Shown here piece by piece: positions 1 through 5,109 of a stretch of DNA of 5,109 nt. The stretch is taken from positions 1 through 5,109 of the forward strand of contig JADGAO010000223.1 in NCBI GenBank assembly GCA_015231995.1, given 5' to 3'. The DNA comes from Nitrospinota bacterium. GTDB lineage: Bacteria; Nitrospinota_A; UBA7883; JACRLM01. A program made the position numbers and the translations under genes. The notes under the pieces were generated by a model, which had not been told where the DNA came from, did no database searches, and saw nothing but the letters and a program-made list of their open reading frames with translations. How positions within the stretch are numbered: position 1 is the first letter of the stretch; the number at the start of each line of letters is the position of its first letter.

Positions 1-167
1 CGGAGCAGATACAGATGGAGTCCGCCCGCGCCCGCGAGAAACTTCGCGACGAGGCCATGGTAGAGGCGCTCCGGCTGGCGGAAGAGTTGCTGAAGAAAAG
101 TGTCGGGCCGGAAGATCAAAAACGGCTTGTTGACGGTTTCCTAAACGAGTTGTCGAGGAAAAATTGA
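1..167 (+). CDS. atpF: F-type ATP synthase subunit b, C-terminal fragment (5' end outside window)
   Basis: The last 54 codons of an open frame enter from the left edge (first whole codon at position 3) and end at TGA 165-167. The peptide is highly charged and helical, with EKLRDEAMVEALRLAEELL followed by KKSVGPEDQKRLVDGFLNEL. Such a tail is typical of the b subunit, whose C-terminus binds delta at the top of F1. The b dimer is the peripheral stalk that stops the alpha/beta head from turning with the rotor. Its N-terminal membrane helix lies outside the window, so whether this is b or a b' paralogue cannot be settled. The position directly before atpH and the LAEELL..PEDQKRLVD pattern favour the b gene next to delta. 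Its stop codon overlaps the atpH start, which suggests translational coupling. Confidence 0.88.
   Translation, partial: EQIQMESARAREKLRDEAMVEALRLAEELLKKSVGPEDQKRLVDGFLNELSRKN
155..167 (+). promoter_or_regulatory. Shine-Dalgarno and overlapping stop/start (TTGA) of atpF-atpH
   Basis: GAGGA at 155-159 lies four bases before the TTG at 164-166. The TTG overlaps the atpF stop TGA (165-167) in the tetranucleotide TTGA. Upstream, the atpH frame is closed by TGA at 131-133, and between that stop and 164 there is no ATG, GTG or other TTG. TTG 164 is therefore the only start that keeps the conserved N-terminus of delta. The arrangement implies that ribosomes finishing atpF restart on atpH. Confidence 0.75.
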
Positions 168-700
168 AAGAGATACCTGTCGCCCGCCGATACGCGCGGG
201 CCTTGCTGGGCGCGGTCAAAGAGCCGTCCAGGCTGGACGCTGTAGCCGCAAGCCTGAAAGACCTTGCGCGCCTTTTCGACGAAAGCCGGGAACTGCGCAT
301 CGCACTGGAGAACCCGGCAGTCCCTGCGACCGCCAAGAAAGCCGTGCTGGCCGCGGTTGTGGCGAAAATGGGGATGAGCGAGTCCGCCTCTTCGATGACC
401 CGGCTGGTTCTGGAGAACGGGCGGATAGGCCTGTTGTCCACCATCGCCGAAGAGTTCGAAGACATGTGCAACACCGCGCTTGGCAGGGTGAAGGTTTCGG
501 TTACATCCGCGCGCGCCCTGTCGGCGGACGAAGACAAGTCTTTGAAAGAGTCTCTCAAGAAATTCACCGGCAAGACAGCTGTCATGACTGTAAATGAAGA
601 CCCGTCGCTCATCGGCGGGGTTGTAGTGCGTATTGGCGGCGCGGTTTATGACGGTAGCGTTAAAAACCAGCTAAAGGCCCTCCGGGTGAGCCTCGGCTGA
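164..700 (+). CDS. atpH: F-type ATP synthase subunit delta (OSCP homologue)
   Basis: This 178-residue protein is of normal length for the bacterial delta subunit. Delta sits on top of the alpha3beta3 head and joins it to the b stalk, so it is part of the stator. The N-terminal helical domain starts with the family's VARRYARALL (residues 6-15). The C-terminal domain carries the conserved block around residues 143-170, with VNEDPSLIGGVVVRIGG followed by YDGSVKNQL, which matches the delta/OSCP signature. The start is TTG, chosen because no other start codon exists between the preceding in-frame stop and the conserved N-terminus. It overlaps atpF by four bases, and atpA follows after 28 nt. A weak start codon suits a subunit needed once per complex, although that link is inference. 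No truncation or odd composition is seen. Confidence 0.96.
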   Translation: MKEIPVARRYARALLGAVKEPSRLDAVAASLKDLARLFDESRELRIALENPAVPATAKKAVLAAVVAKMGMSESASSMTRLVLENGRIGLLSTIAEEFEDMCNTALGRVKVSVTSARALSADEDKSLKESLKKFTGKTAVMTVNEDPSLIGGVVVRIGGAVYDGSVKNQLKALRVSLG

Positions 701-728
701 AAATACTCAAAAAGGACGGTAGCGGAAA

Positions 729-2237
729 ATGAGCATTAAAGCGGAAGAAATCAGCTCGATAATACGTCAGAAGATCGAAGGCTTCGAGAAAAAGCTTGAG
801 CTAAAAGAAGTCGGCACGGTCATCTCCGTCGGCGACGGTATCGCGAGGCTCTACGGCCTCGAGAACGCCATGGCCGGCGAGATGCTCGAATTCCCGAACA
901 ACATTTATGGCATGGCGTTGAACCTTGAAGAAGACAACGTCGGTTCGGTTCTCTTCGGCTCCGACATGGAGATTAAAGAGGGGGACGAGGTTCGCAGGAC
1001 CGGCAGGGTGTTCGAAGTGCCCGTCGGCAAGGAACTGGTCGGCAGGGTGGTCAACCCCATCGGCCAGCCGCTGGATGGCAAAGGCCCGATAAACGCCACC
1101 AAGTTCGGCCCGATCGAGAGAATAGCCCCCGGCGTTATTGACCGCAAATCCGTTCATGAGCCTTTGCAGACCGGTATCAAGGCCATAGACGGCATGATCC
1201 CGATTGGCCGCGGCCAGCGCGAACTTATCATTGGCGACCGGCAGACCGGCAAAACCGCCATCGCGATAGACACGATAATCAACCAGAAAGGCCTTGGCGT
1301 TTATTGCATATACGTCGCCATCGGCCAGAAACGCTCCAACGTGGCGCAGGTCGCAAAAGCCCTCGAAGAGCGCGGCGCGATGGAGTACACGACCATCGTC
1401 GCCGCCACGGCCTCCGACCCGGCCCCGATGCAGTACATCGCGCCCTACGCCGGATGCGCCATCGGCGAGTGGTTCCGCGACAACGGGCAACATGCGCTCA
1501 TCATTTACGACGATTTGTCCAAACAGGCGGCGGCATACCGCCAGCTTTCGCTCCTGCTCCGCAGGCCGCCGGGACGCGAGGCGTACCCCGGCGACGTGTT
1601 CTACTGCCACAGCCGCTTGCTTGAGAGGGCGGCAAAGGTCAGCGATGAGCTTGGCGCAGGTTCGCTTACGGCCCTTCCGATAATCGAGACGCAGGCTGGC
1701 GACGTTTCCGCGTACATCCCGACGAACGTGATATCCATCACCGACGGGCAGATATATCTTGAGCCTGACCTTTTCTATGCGGGCGTGCGTCCGGCGGTCA
1801 ACGTCGGCATATCCGTCTCCCGCGTCGGCGGCGCGGCTCAGATAAAGGCGATGAAACAGGTCGCTGGGCGGTTGCGCCTCGACCTGGCCCAGTACCGCGA
1901 GTTGGCCGCGTTCGCCGCGTTCGGCTCCGACCTCGACGAGAACACGCAGAAACAGCTCAACCGCGGCGCGCGGATGGTGGAGATACTCAAGCAGGGCCAG
2001 TACCGGCCGCTCTCCGTCGAGAAGCAGGTGATAATCCTCTACTGCGGCGTCAACGGCCATCTGGACGATTTGCCGATCCCGTCGCTGGCGCGGTTCGAGG
2101 AGGAGTTCCTCACGTTCATGGACTCCAAGCACAGCGACGTTGTCCAGGGGATTGTCAAAGAGAAGCAGATCACCAAAGAGATCGAAGAAAAACTCAAGGG
2201 AGCCGTCGCCGAGTTCAAGGCGCGGTTCGAGAAATAA
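729..2237 (+). CDS. atpA: F-type ATP synthase subunit alpha
   Basis: This 502-residue protein is the non-catalytic nucleotide-binding subunit of the F1 head, three copies per complex. Visible parts, in order: an N-terminal helix that contacts delta (about 1-25); the beta-barrel domain (about 26-95); Walker A GDRQTGKT at 169-176; Walker B ending ALIIYDD at 256-262; the alpha/beta signature PAVNVGISVS at 355-364; and the arginine finger R365 in SVSRVGG, which reaches into the neighbouring beta catalytic site. A helical C-terminal domain follows. The Q172 of Walker A (RQTGKT) is the usual mark of alpha as opposed to beta. The start ATG is preceded by AAAGGA (711-716) at a rather long spacing of 12 nt. 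Two places differ from the common family text as I recall it: YCHSRLLER (C293, where Leu is usual) and YCGVNGH (C439, where Ala is usual). Neither touches a known catalytic residue. Confidence 0.99.
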   Translation: MSIKAEEISSIIRQKIEGFEKKLELKEVGTVISVGDGIARLYGLENAMAGEMLEFPNNIYGMALNLEEDNVGSVLFGSDMEIKEGDEVRRTGRVFEVPVGKELVGRVVNPIGQPLDGKGPINATKFGPIERIAPGVIDRKSVHEPLQTGIKAIDGMIPIGRGQRELIIGDRQTGKTAIAIDTIINQKGLGVYCIYVAIGQKRSNVAQVAKALEERGAMEYTTIVAATASDPAPMQYIAPYAGCAIGEWFRDNGQHALIIYDDLSKQAAAYRQLSLLLRRPPGREAYPGDVFYCHSRLLERAAKVSDELGAGSLTALPIIETQAGDVSAYIPTNVISITDGQIYLEPDLFYAGVRPAVNVGISVSRVGGAAQIKAMKQVAGRLRLDLAQYRELAAFAAFGSDLDENTQKQLNRGARMVEILKQGQYRPLSVEKQVIILYCGVNGHLDDLPIPSLARFEEEFLTFMDSKHSDVVQGIVKEKQITKEIEEKLKGAVAEFKARFEK

Positions 2238-2261
2238 CGGTAGTCGGAAGAAAGCGGTCAG

Positions 2262-3122
2262 ATGCCGAATCTAAAAGACATTAAGCGGCGCATCGGCTCG
2301 GTTAAAAACACCCAGCAGATCACCAAAGCCATGAAACTTGTGGCCGCGGCCAAACTCCGCAGGGCGCAGGAGTCGGTCATGGCTTCGCGCCCCTACTCGG
2401 AAAAAGTGGCGGAGGTGATGGAGAGCGTGGCCATGCGGTCGCGCGAAGACTCCCACCCACTGCTTCGCCGCAAAGAGCCGGAGAACATACTCATCATCGT
2501 CATGTCCGGCGACAAGGGGCTTTGCGGGCCGTTCAACACGAACGTCCTCAAGGCCGCTTCCAAGATTATCGCCGATAATCCCGGGAAGGGCGTATCGCTG
2601 ATAATCACCGGCAGGAAGGGCGTGGATTTCTTCCGAAGGCGGAAGATAAACATCCAGAAGATCATCCTCGATTACGGCAAAAAGCTCGGCTACAACCTGG
2701 CCGGGGAGATAGCCGCTATTGCGACGGAGGAGTTCTCGTCGGGCCGTGTGGACAGGGTTTACATGGTCTACAACAAGTTCCGCAACGTGGTCGTGCAGAT
2801 ACCGACCACCGTTTCGTTATTGCCGGTGACCATCGCCAAACGCGACGAGCACGCCTCCCCCGCCGTGGATTACGAGTACGAGCCTTCGGAAGGCGAGATA
2901 CTCAACGAGGTGTTGACCCGGTACATCGAGAGCCAGATATACCAGTCCCTGCTCGAATCGGCCGCGTCGGAAAACGGCGCGCGGATGACCGCTATGGACG
3001 CGGCCACCAAAGCCGCCAAAGAGATGATCGAGGGCCTCACGCTCGTTTACAACAGGGCGCGTCAGGCGGCCATCACCAAGGAGATAATCGAGGTGGTGAC
3101 CGGAGCCGACGCAATTAAATAA
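2262..3122 (+). CDS. atpG: F-type ATP synthase subunit gamma (central rotor shaft)
   Basis: This 286-residue protein is of usual bacterial length and lacks the extra loop found in chloroplast and cyanobacterial gamma. It forms the coiled-coil shaft that turns inside alpha3beta3 and links it, with epsilon, to the c-ring. The N-terminal helix shows the classic start MPNLKDIKRRIGSVKNTQQI (residues 1-20) and continues TKAMKLVAAAKLRRAQ. The Rossmann-like globular domain includes SGDKGLCGPFNTN (82-94), a variant of the usual DRGLCGGFN text. The C-terminal helix ends with the gamma signature ITKEIIEVVTGADA at 271-284. The start ATG lies 24 nt after atpA and is preceded by only a weak purine-rich site (CGGAAG near 2245-2250), so coupling to atpA translation is likely. 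The reading frame is intact throughout. Confidence 0.98.
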   Translation: MPNLKDIKRRIGSVKNTQQITKAMKLVAAAKLRRAQESVMASRPYSEKVAEVMESVAMRSREDSHPLLRRKEPENILIIVMSGDKGLCGPFNTNVLKAASKIIADNPGKGVSLIITGRKGVDFFRRRKINIQKIILDYGKKLGYNLAGEIAAIATEEFSSGRVDRVYMVYNKFRNVVVQIPTTVSLLPVTIAKRDEHASPAVDYEYEPSEGEILNEVLTRYIESQIYQSLLESAASENGARMTAMDAATKAAKEMIEGLTLVYNRARQAAITKEIIEVVTGADAIK

Positions 3123-3152
3123 CAATAGATATAAGACAACTTCGAATCGTAT

Positions 3153-3159
3153 AAAGGAG
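3153..3159 (+). promoter_or_regulatory. Strong Shine-Dalgarno of atpD in an AT-rich spacer
   Basis: AAAGGAG ends 10 nt before the atpD ATG (3170). It is the best ribosome-binding site in the window. It lies in the longest spacer of the operon (3123-3169, 47 nt), which is clearly more AT-rich than the flanking genes and probably little structured. This should favour strong independent initiation on atpD. TATAAG at 3130-3135 resembles a -10 box, but no matching -35 element is seen upstream. Confidence 0.7.
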
Positions 3160-3169
3160 CGACCTCAAT

Positions 3170-4585
3170 ATGGCTACACAGTCGGCGACAGCCGGAAGGA
3201 TACGGCAGATAATCGGGCCGGTGCTCGACGTGGAATTTCCTCCGGGAGCCTTGCCGAAGATATATAACGCCATTCACATCACGCGTGAGGACGGTTCGGT
3301 CATCGTCGCCGAAGTGGCCCAGCACCTGGGCGAGAACGCCGTGCGCGCGGTCGCGATGGAATCCACCGACGGCGTCGTGCGCGGCATGTTGGTCACCGAC
3401 ACCGGAGACGCGATAACCACGCCGGTCGGCAAGGAAGTGTTGGGGCGCATCCTCAACGTCATCGGCCAGCCGGTGGACAAGGCCGGCCCTATTAACGCAA
3501 AAGTGCATTGGTCCATTCACCGCGACGCTCCGGCCCTTGTGGATCAATCTACGCAGGCCGAGCCGCTTGAAACTGGAATCAAGGTTATTGACTTGCTGGA
3601 GCCATACCTCAAGGGCGGCAAGACCGGCCTGTTCGGCGGCGCGGGCGTCGGCAAGACGGTTCTCATTCAGGAACTGGTGCGTAACATCGCGCAGGAGCAC
3701 AGCGGCCTTTCCGTTTTCGCCGGAGTCGGCGAGCGGACGCGCGAAGGTAACGACCTTTATCACGAAATGAAAGAGTCCGGCGTTTTGGATAAGATGGCCC
3801 TGATTTACGGCCAGATGACCGAGCCGCCCGGAGCGCGTCTGCGCGTGGCGCTCACCGGCCTTACCGTGGCGGAATATTTCCGCGACGTGCAGGGACTGGA
3901 CGTTCTGCTGTTCGTTGACAACATATTCCGCTTCTCGCAGGCTGGTTCGGAAGTGTCGGCTCTGCTGGGCCGTATGCCTTCGGCGGTCGGTTATCAGCCG
4001 ACGCTCGCCACGGAAATGGGCAACCTGCAGGAACGCATCACCTCGACCAAAAAAGGCTCCATCACTTCCGTTCAGGCTGTGTACGTGCCTGCCGACGACT
4101 TGACCGATCCGGCCCCGGCCACTACGTTCGCCCATCTGGACGCGACGACGGTTCTTTCGCGCAGGATTTCGGAGCTTGGCATCTACCCGGCGGTGGATCC
4201 GCTCGACTCCACGTCGCGCATTCTCGATCCGCTCATCATCGGGTCGGAACACTATCTGGTGGCTCGCGGCACGCAGAAAATATTGCAGAGGTACAAAGAG
4301 CTTCAGGACATCATCGCGATATTGGGTATGGAAGAGCTTTCGGAAGACGACAAGCTCGTGGTCGGACGCGCCCGCAAGGTGCAGAGGTTCCTGTCCCAGC
4401 CCTTCTTCGTGGCGGAGACGTTCACCGGTTCGCCGGGCAGATACGTCAAACTCAAAGACACCATCGCTGGCTTCAAAAAGCTCATCGAAGGCGAGTGCGA
4501 CGAGATTTCCGAACAGTCGTTCTACATGGCAGGCGGCATTGACGAAGTGTTCGAACGCCACGAAAAGATGAAGAAAGGCTCGTAG
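3170..4585 (+). CDS. atpD: F-type ATP synthase subunit beta (catalytic)
   Basis: This 471-residue protein carries the catalytic sites of F1, where ATP is made from ADP and phosphate at the alpha/beta interfaces. Walker A GGAGVGKT is at 156-163 (K162, T163). The catalytic glutamate is E188 with R189 in GERTREGND (187-195). Walker B is LLFVD ending at D250, followed by the beta-typical NIFRFSQAGSEVSALLGRMP. The adenine-stacking tyrosine is Y339, directly before the alpha/beta signature PAVDPLDSTS (340-349). The lever loop known as DELSEED reads EELSEDD at 388-394 and keeps five acidic residues. All residues needed for catalysis are present. The ATG has a strong AAAGGAG site and the first conserved strand (GRIRQIIGPVLDVEF) begins at residue 9, so the start is secure. 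atpC follows six bases after the stop. Confidence 0.99.
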   Translation: MATQSATAGRIRQIIGPVLDVEFPPGALPKIYNAIHITREDGSVIVAEVAQHLGENAVRAVAMESTDGVVRGMLVTDTGDAITTPVGKEVLGRILNVIGQPVDKAGPINAKVHWSIHRDAPALVDQSTQAEPLETGIKVIDLLEPYLKGGKTGLFGGAGVGKTVLIQELVRNIAQEHSGLSVFAGVGERTREGNDLYHEMKESGVLDKMALIYGQMTEPPGARLRVALTGLTVAEYFRDVQGLDVLLFVDNIFRFSQAGSEVSALLGRMPSAVGYQPTLATEMGNLQERITSTKKGSITSVQAVYVPADDLTDPAPATTFAHLDATTVLSRRISELGIYPAVDPLDSTSRILDPLIIGSEHYLVARGTQKILQRYKELQDIIAILGMEELSEDDKLVVGRARKVQRFLSQPFFVAETFTGSPGRYVKLKDTIAGFKKLIEGECDEISEQSFYMAGGIDEVFERHEKMKKGS

Positions 4586-4591
4586 TATCCA

Positions 4592-5026
4592 ATGGCTCAC
4601 AACGACGCGGCTACCGGCCTGACGCTACAGATCGTCACGCCAAAGGGGATGGTGGAAGACACGACTGTTTCCATGGTGACCATTCCGGGGGTCGAGGGCG
4701 ACTTCGGCGTTTTGCCGGGCCACGCGCCGTTCATCTCCGTTTTGAAACCGGGCGGCATATACTTCGACGAAGGCGGTATGCCCCGTGTTTATGTCGTCTC
4801 CGCCGGATTCGCAGAAGTCAGCGCTGACAAGGTTCTTGTAGTGGCGCGCACATGCGAGAAGGCTGGGGATATCGATCTGGCGCGGGCGCAGAAGGCTCAG
4901 ACAACGTTGGAGGCCAGCCTCTCCACGATGTCGCCGGAAGACGAGAACAGGCAAAAGCAGGAAGCCAAGCTCTCCCGGGCCATCGCCCGTATCAGCGCCT
5001 CCAAAGGCGAGACACCGTATTCGTAG
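4592..5026 (+). CDS. atpC: F-type ATP synthase subunit epsilon
   Basis: This 144-residue protein is the rotor subunit that binds gamma and the c-ring and can block ATP hydrolysis through its C-terminal helices. The N-terminal beta-sandwich domain (about 8-90) contains LQIVTPKGMVED (12-23) and the conserved VEGDFGVLPGHAPF (34-47). The C-terminal two-helix domain (about 93-137) is complete, with IDLARAQKAQ at its start and KLSRAIARI in the second helix. I94-D95-L96-A97-R98-A99 fits the I/L-D-x-x-R-A pattern linked to ATP binding in Bacillus-type epsilon. Many epsilon subunits carry this text with very different affinities, so ATP sensing is only possible. The ATG is six bases after the atpD stop, and the only purine-rich site (GAAAGG, 4573-4578) lies inside atpD, so translational coupling is likely. 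It is the last gene of the operon. Confidence 0.97.
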   Translation: MAHNDAATGLTLQIVTPKGMVEDTTVSMVTIPGVEGDFGVLPGHAPFISVLKPGGIYFDEGGMPRVYVVSAGFAEVSADKVLVVARTCEKAGDIDLARAQKAQTTLEASLSTMSPEDENRQKQEAKLSRAIARISASKGETPYS

Positions 5027-5055
5027 CGTGCTTGTTGCCAAACAAAAAAGCGGCC

Positions 5056-5109
5056 TCAATAAATGCTGTTCGAGGTGTTCTTCACCTCGAACTTCTTGTC
5101 TTTTTGATG
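5056..5109 (-). CDS. Possible C-terminus of a convergent gene, unrecognised (5' part outside window)
   Basis: Read on the - strand from the right edge, an open frame gives HQKDKKFEVKNTSNSIY and stops at TGA (complement of 5056-5058). Twelve of the 17 codons end in G or C, including a run of GAC AAG AAG TTC GAG GTG, which matches the codon style of the atp genes. Downstream of its stop on the - strand there is a run of six T (complement of 5044-5049). I do not recognise the family, and 17 codons are too few for a firm call. The alternative is that this is plain intergenic DNA whose inverted repeat happens to stay open. Confidence 0.35.
   Translation of the reverse strand, partial: HQKDKKFEVKNTSNSIY
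5068..5105 (+). terminator. Probable Rho-independent terminator of the atp operon
   Basis: GTTCGAGGTG (5068-5077) and CACCTCGAAC (5083-5092) form a perfect 10-bp stem with a five-base loop TTCTT. The stem is followed at once by TTCTTGTCTTTTT (5093-5105), in which 10 of 13 bases are T. It starts 41 nt after the atpC stop, the expected place for the operon's end. The T tract is interrupted by C and G, so efficiency may be partial. The hairpin may also lie inside the 3' coding end of a convergent gene on the other strand. Confidence 0.72.

Noticed and set aside
801..2132. A 443-codon open frame on the - strand opposite atpA
   Set aside because: It lies wholly antisense to a textbook alpha subunit, and its translation is rich in Arg, Asp and Val with no recognisable domain. 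It is explained by the GC-rich third positions of atpA, which remove stops from the opposite frame.
2164..2328. 15-nt exact repeat AGCAGATCACCAAAG at 2164-2178 (end of atpA) and 2314-2328 (start of atpG)
   Set aside because: Both copies encode QITK in frame. QITKAM is a fixed part of gamma, and the alpha tail is variable, so a chance codon match is the simplest reading.
2564..2580. Inverted repeat GATTATC-GCC-GATAATC inside atpG, with a third GATAATC at 2600-2606
   Set aside because: The 7-bp stem falls in coding sequence for KIIADN, has no T tract after it, and is explained by codon choice. A terminator here would cut the operon in half.
3130..3135. TATAAG as a -10 promoter box before atpD
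   Set aside because: No -35-like hexamer is found 16-18 nt upstream (the region reads CGACGC), and any AT-rich spacer will give such a match.
1023..3499. Shared 25-residue segment between alpha (99-123) and beta (86-110), 17 identical, with 12-13 nt identical DNA runs
   Set aside because: Alpha and beta are ancient paralogues and this VGKE..GR..N.IGQP.D..GPINA region is similar in both families. Recent gene conversion is not needed to explain it.
3062..4600. A 512-codon open frame on the - strand covering all of atpD
   Set aside because: Same cause: a shadow of the highly conserved beta gene. No family resemblance was seen in its translation and no ribosome site was sought that would outweigh the beta call.
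5052..5076. Alternative pairing of GCCTC (5053-5057) with GAGGT (5072-5076) as an anti-terminator
   Set aside because: It has only about five pairs, one of them a wobble, across a 14-base loop. It cannot compete with the perfect 10-bp terminator stem.
5063..5107. A 14-codon + strand frame after atpC (ATG 5063 to TGA 5105-5107)
   Set aside because: It has no Shine-Dalgarno site at a proper distance, sits on the terminator hairpin, and is most simply the complement of the possible convergent gene end.

Overview
The window holds the 3' part of a bacterial F-type ATP synthase operon, all on the + strand, in the order atpF (3' end only) - atpH - atpA - atpG - atpD - atpC. These genes encode subunits b, delta, alpha, gamma, beta and epsilon, so all five subunits of the soluble F1 sector are complete here. 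Only the tail of one stalk subunit of the membrane sector is present. The genes for the a and c subunits (atpB, atpE) are not in the window, so the coupling ion (H+ or Na+) cannot be judged.

Layout: 1-167 is the atpF C-terminus. 164-700 is atpH, which starts with TTG inside the atpF stop region. 729-2237 is atpA, 2262-3122 is atpG, 3170-4585 is atpD and 4592-5026 is atpC. Spacers are short (overlap, 28, 24, 47 and 6 nt), as expected of one polycistronic message. No convincing internal promoter is seen. After atpC a perfect 10-bp hairpin with a T-rich tail (5068-5105) looks like the operon's intrinsic terminator. The same DNA read on the - strand is an open frame of 17 codons ending at a TGA (5056-5058), which may be the C-terminus of a convergent gene running in from beyond the window.

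How the parts work together: alpha3beta3 forms the catalytic head, gamma is the rotor shaft, and epsilon caps gamma and can inhibit ATP hydrolysis. Delta fixes the top of the head to the b-subunit stator. All catalytic and structural motifs examined are intact, and no gene looks truncated or frameshifted.

Organism: a Gram-negative-type bacterium of moderately high GC with GC-rich third codon positions. The atpFHAGDC order and the protein style resemble deltaproteobacterial, Nitrospirota or Nitrospinota relatives, but this is an impression from memory and not a proven placement. This is a core housekeeping locus. I found no undescribed system in it. The main point worth checking is the operon's 3' boundary.
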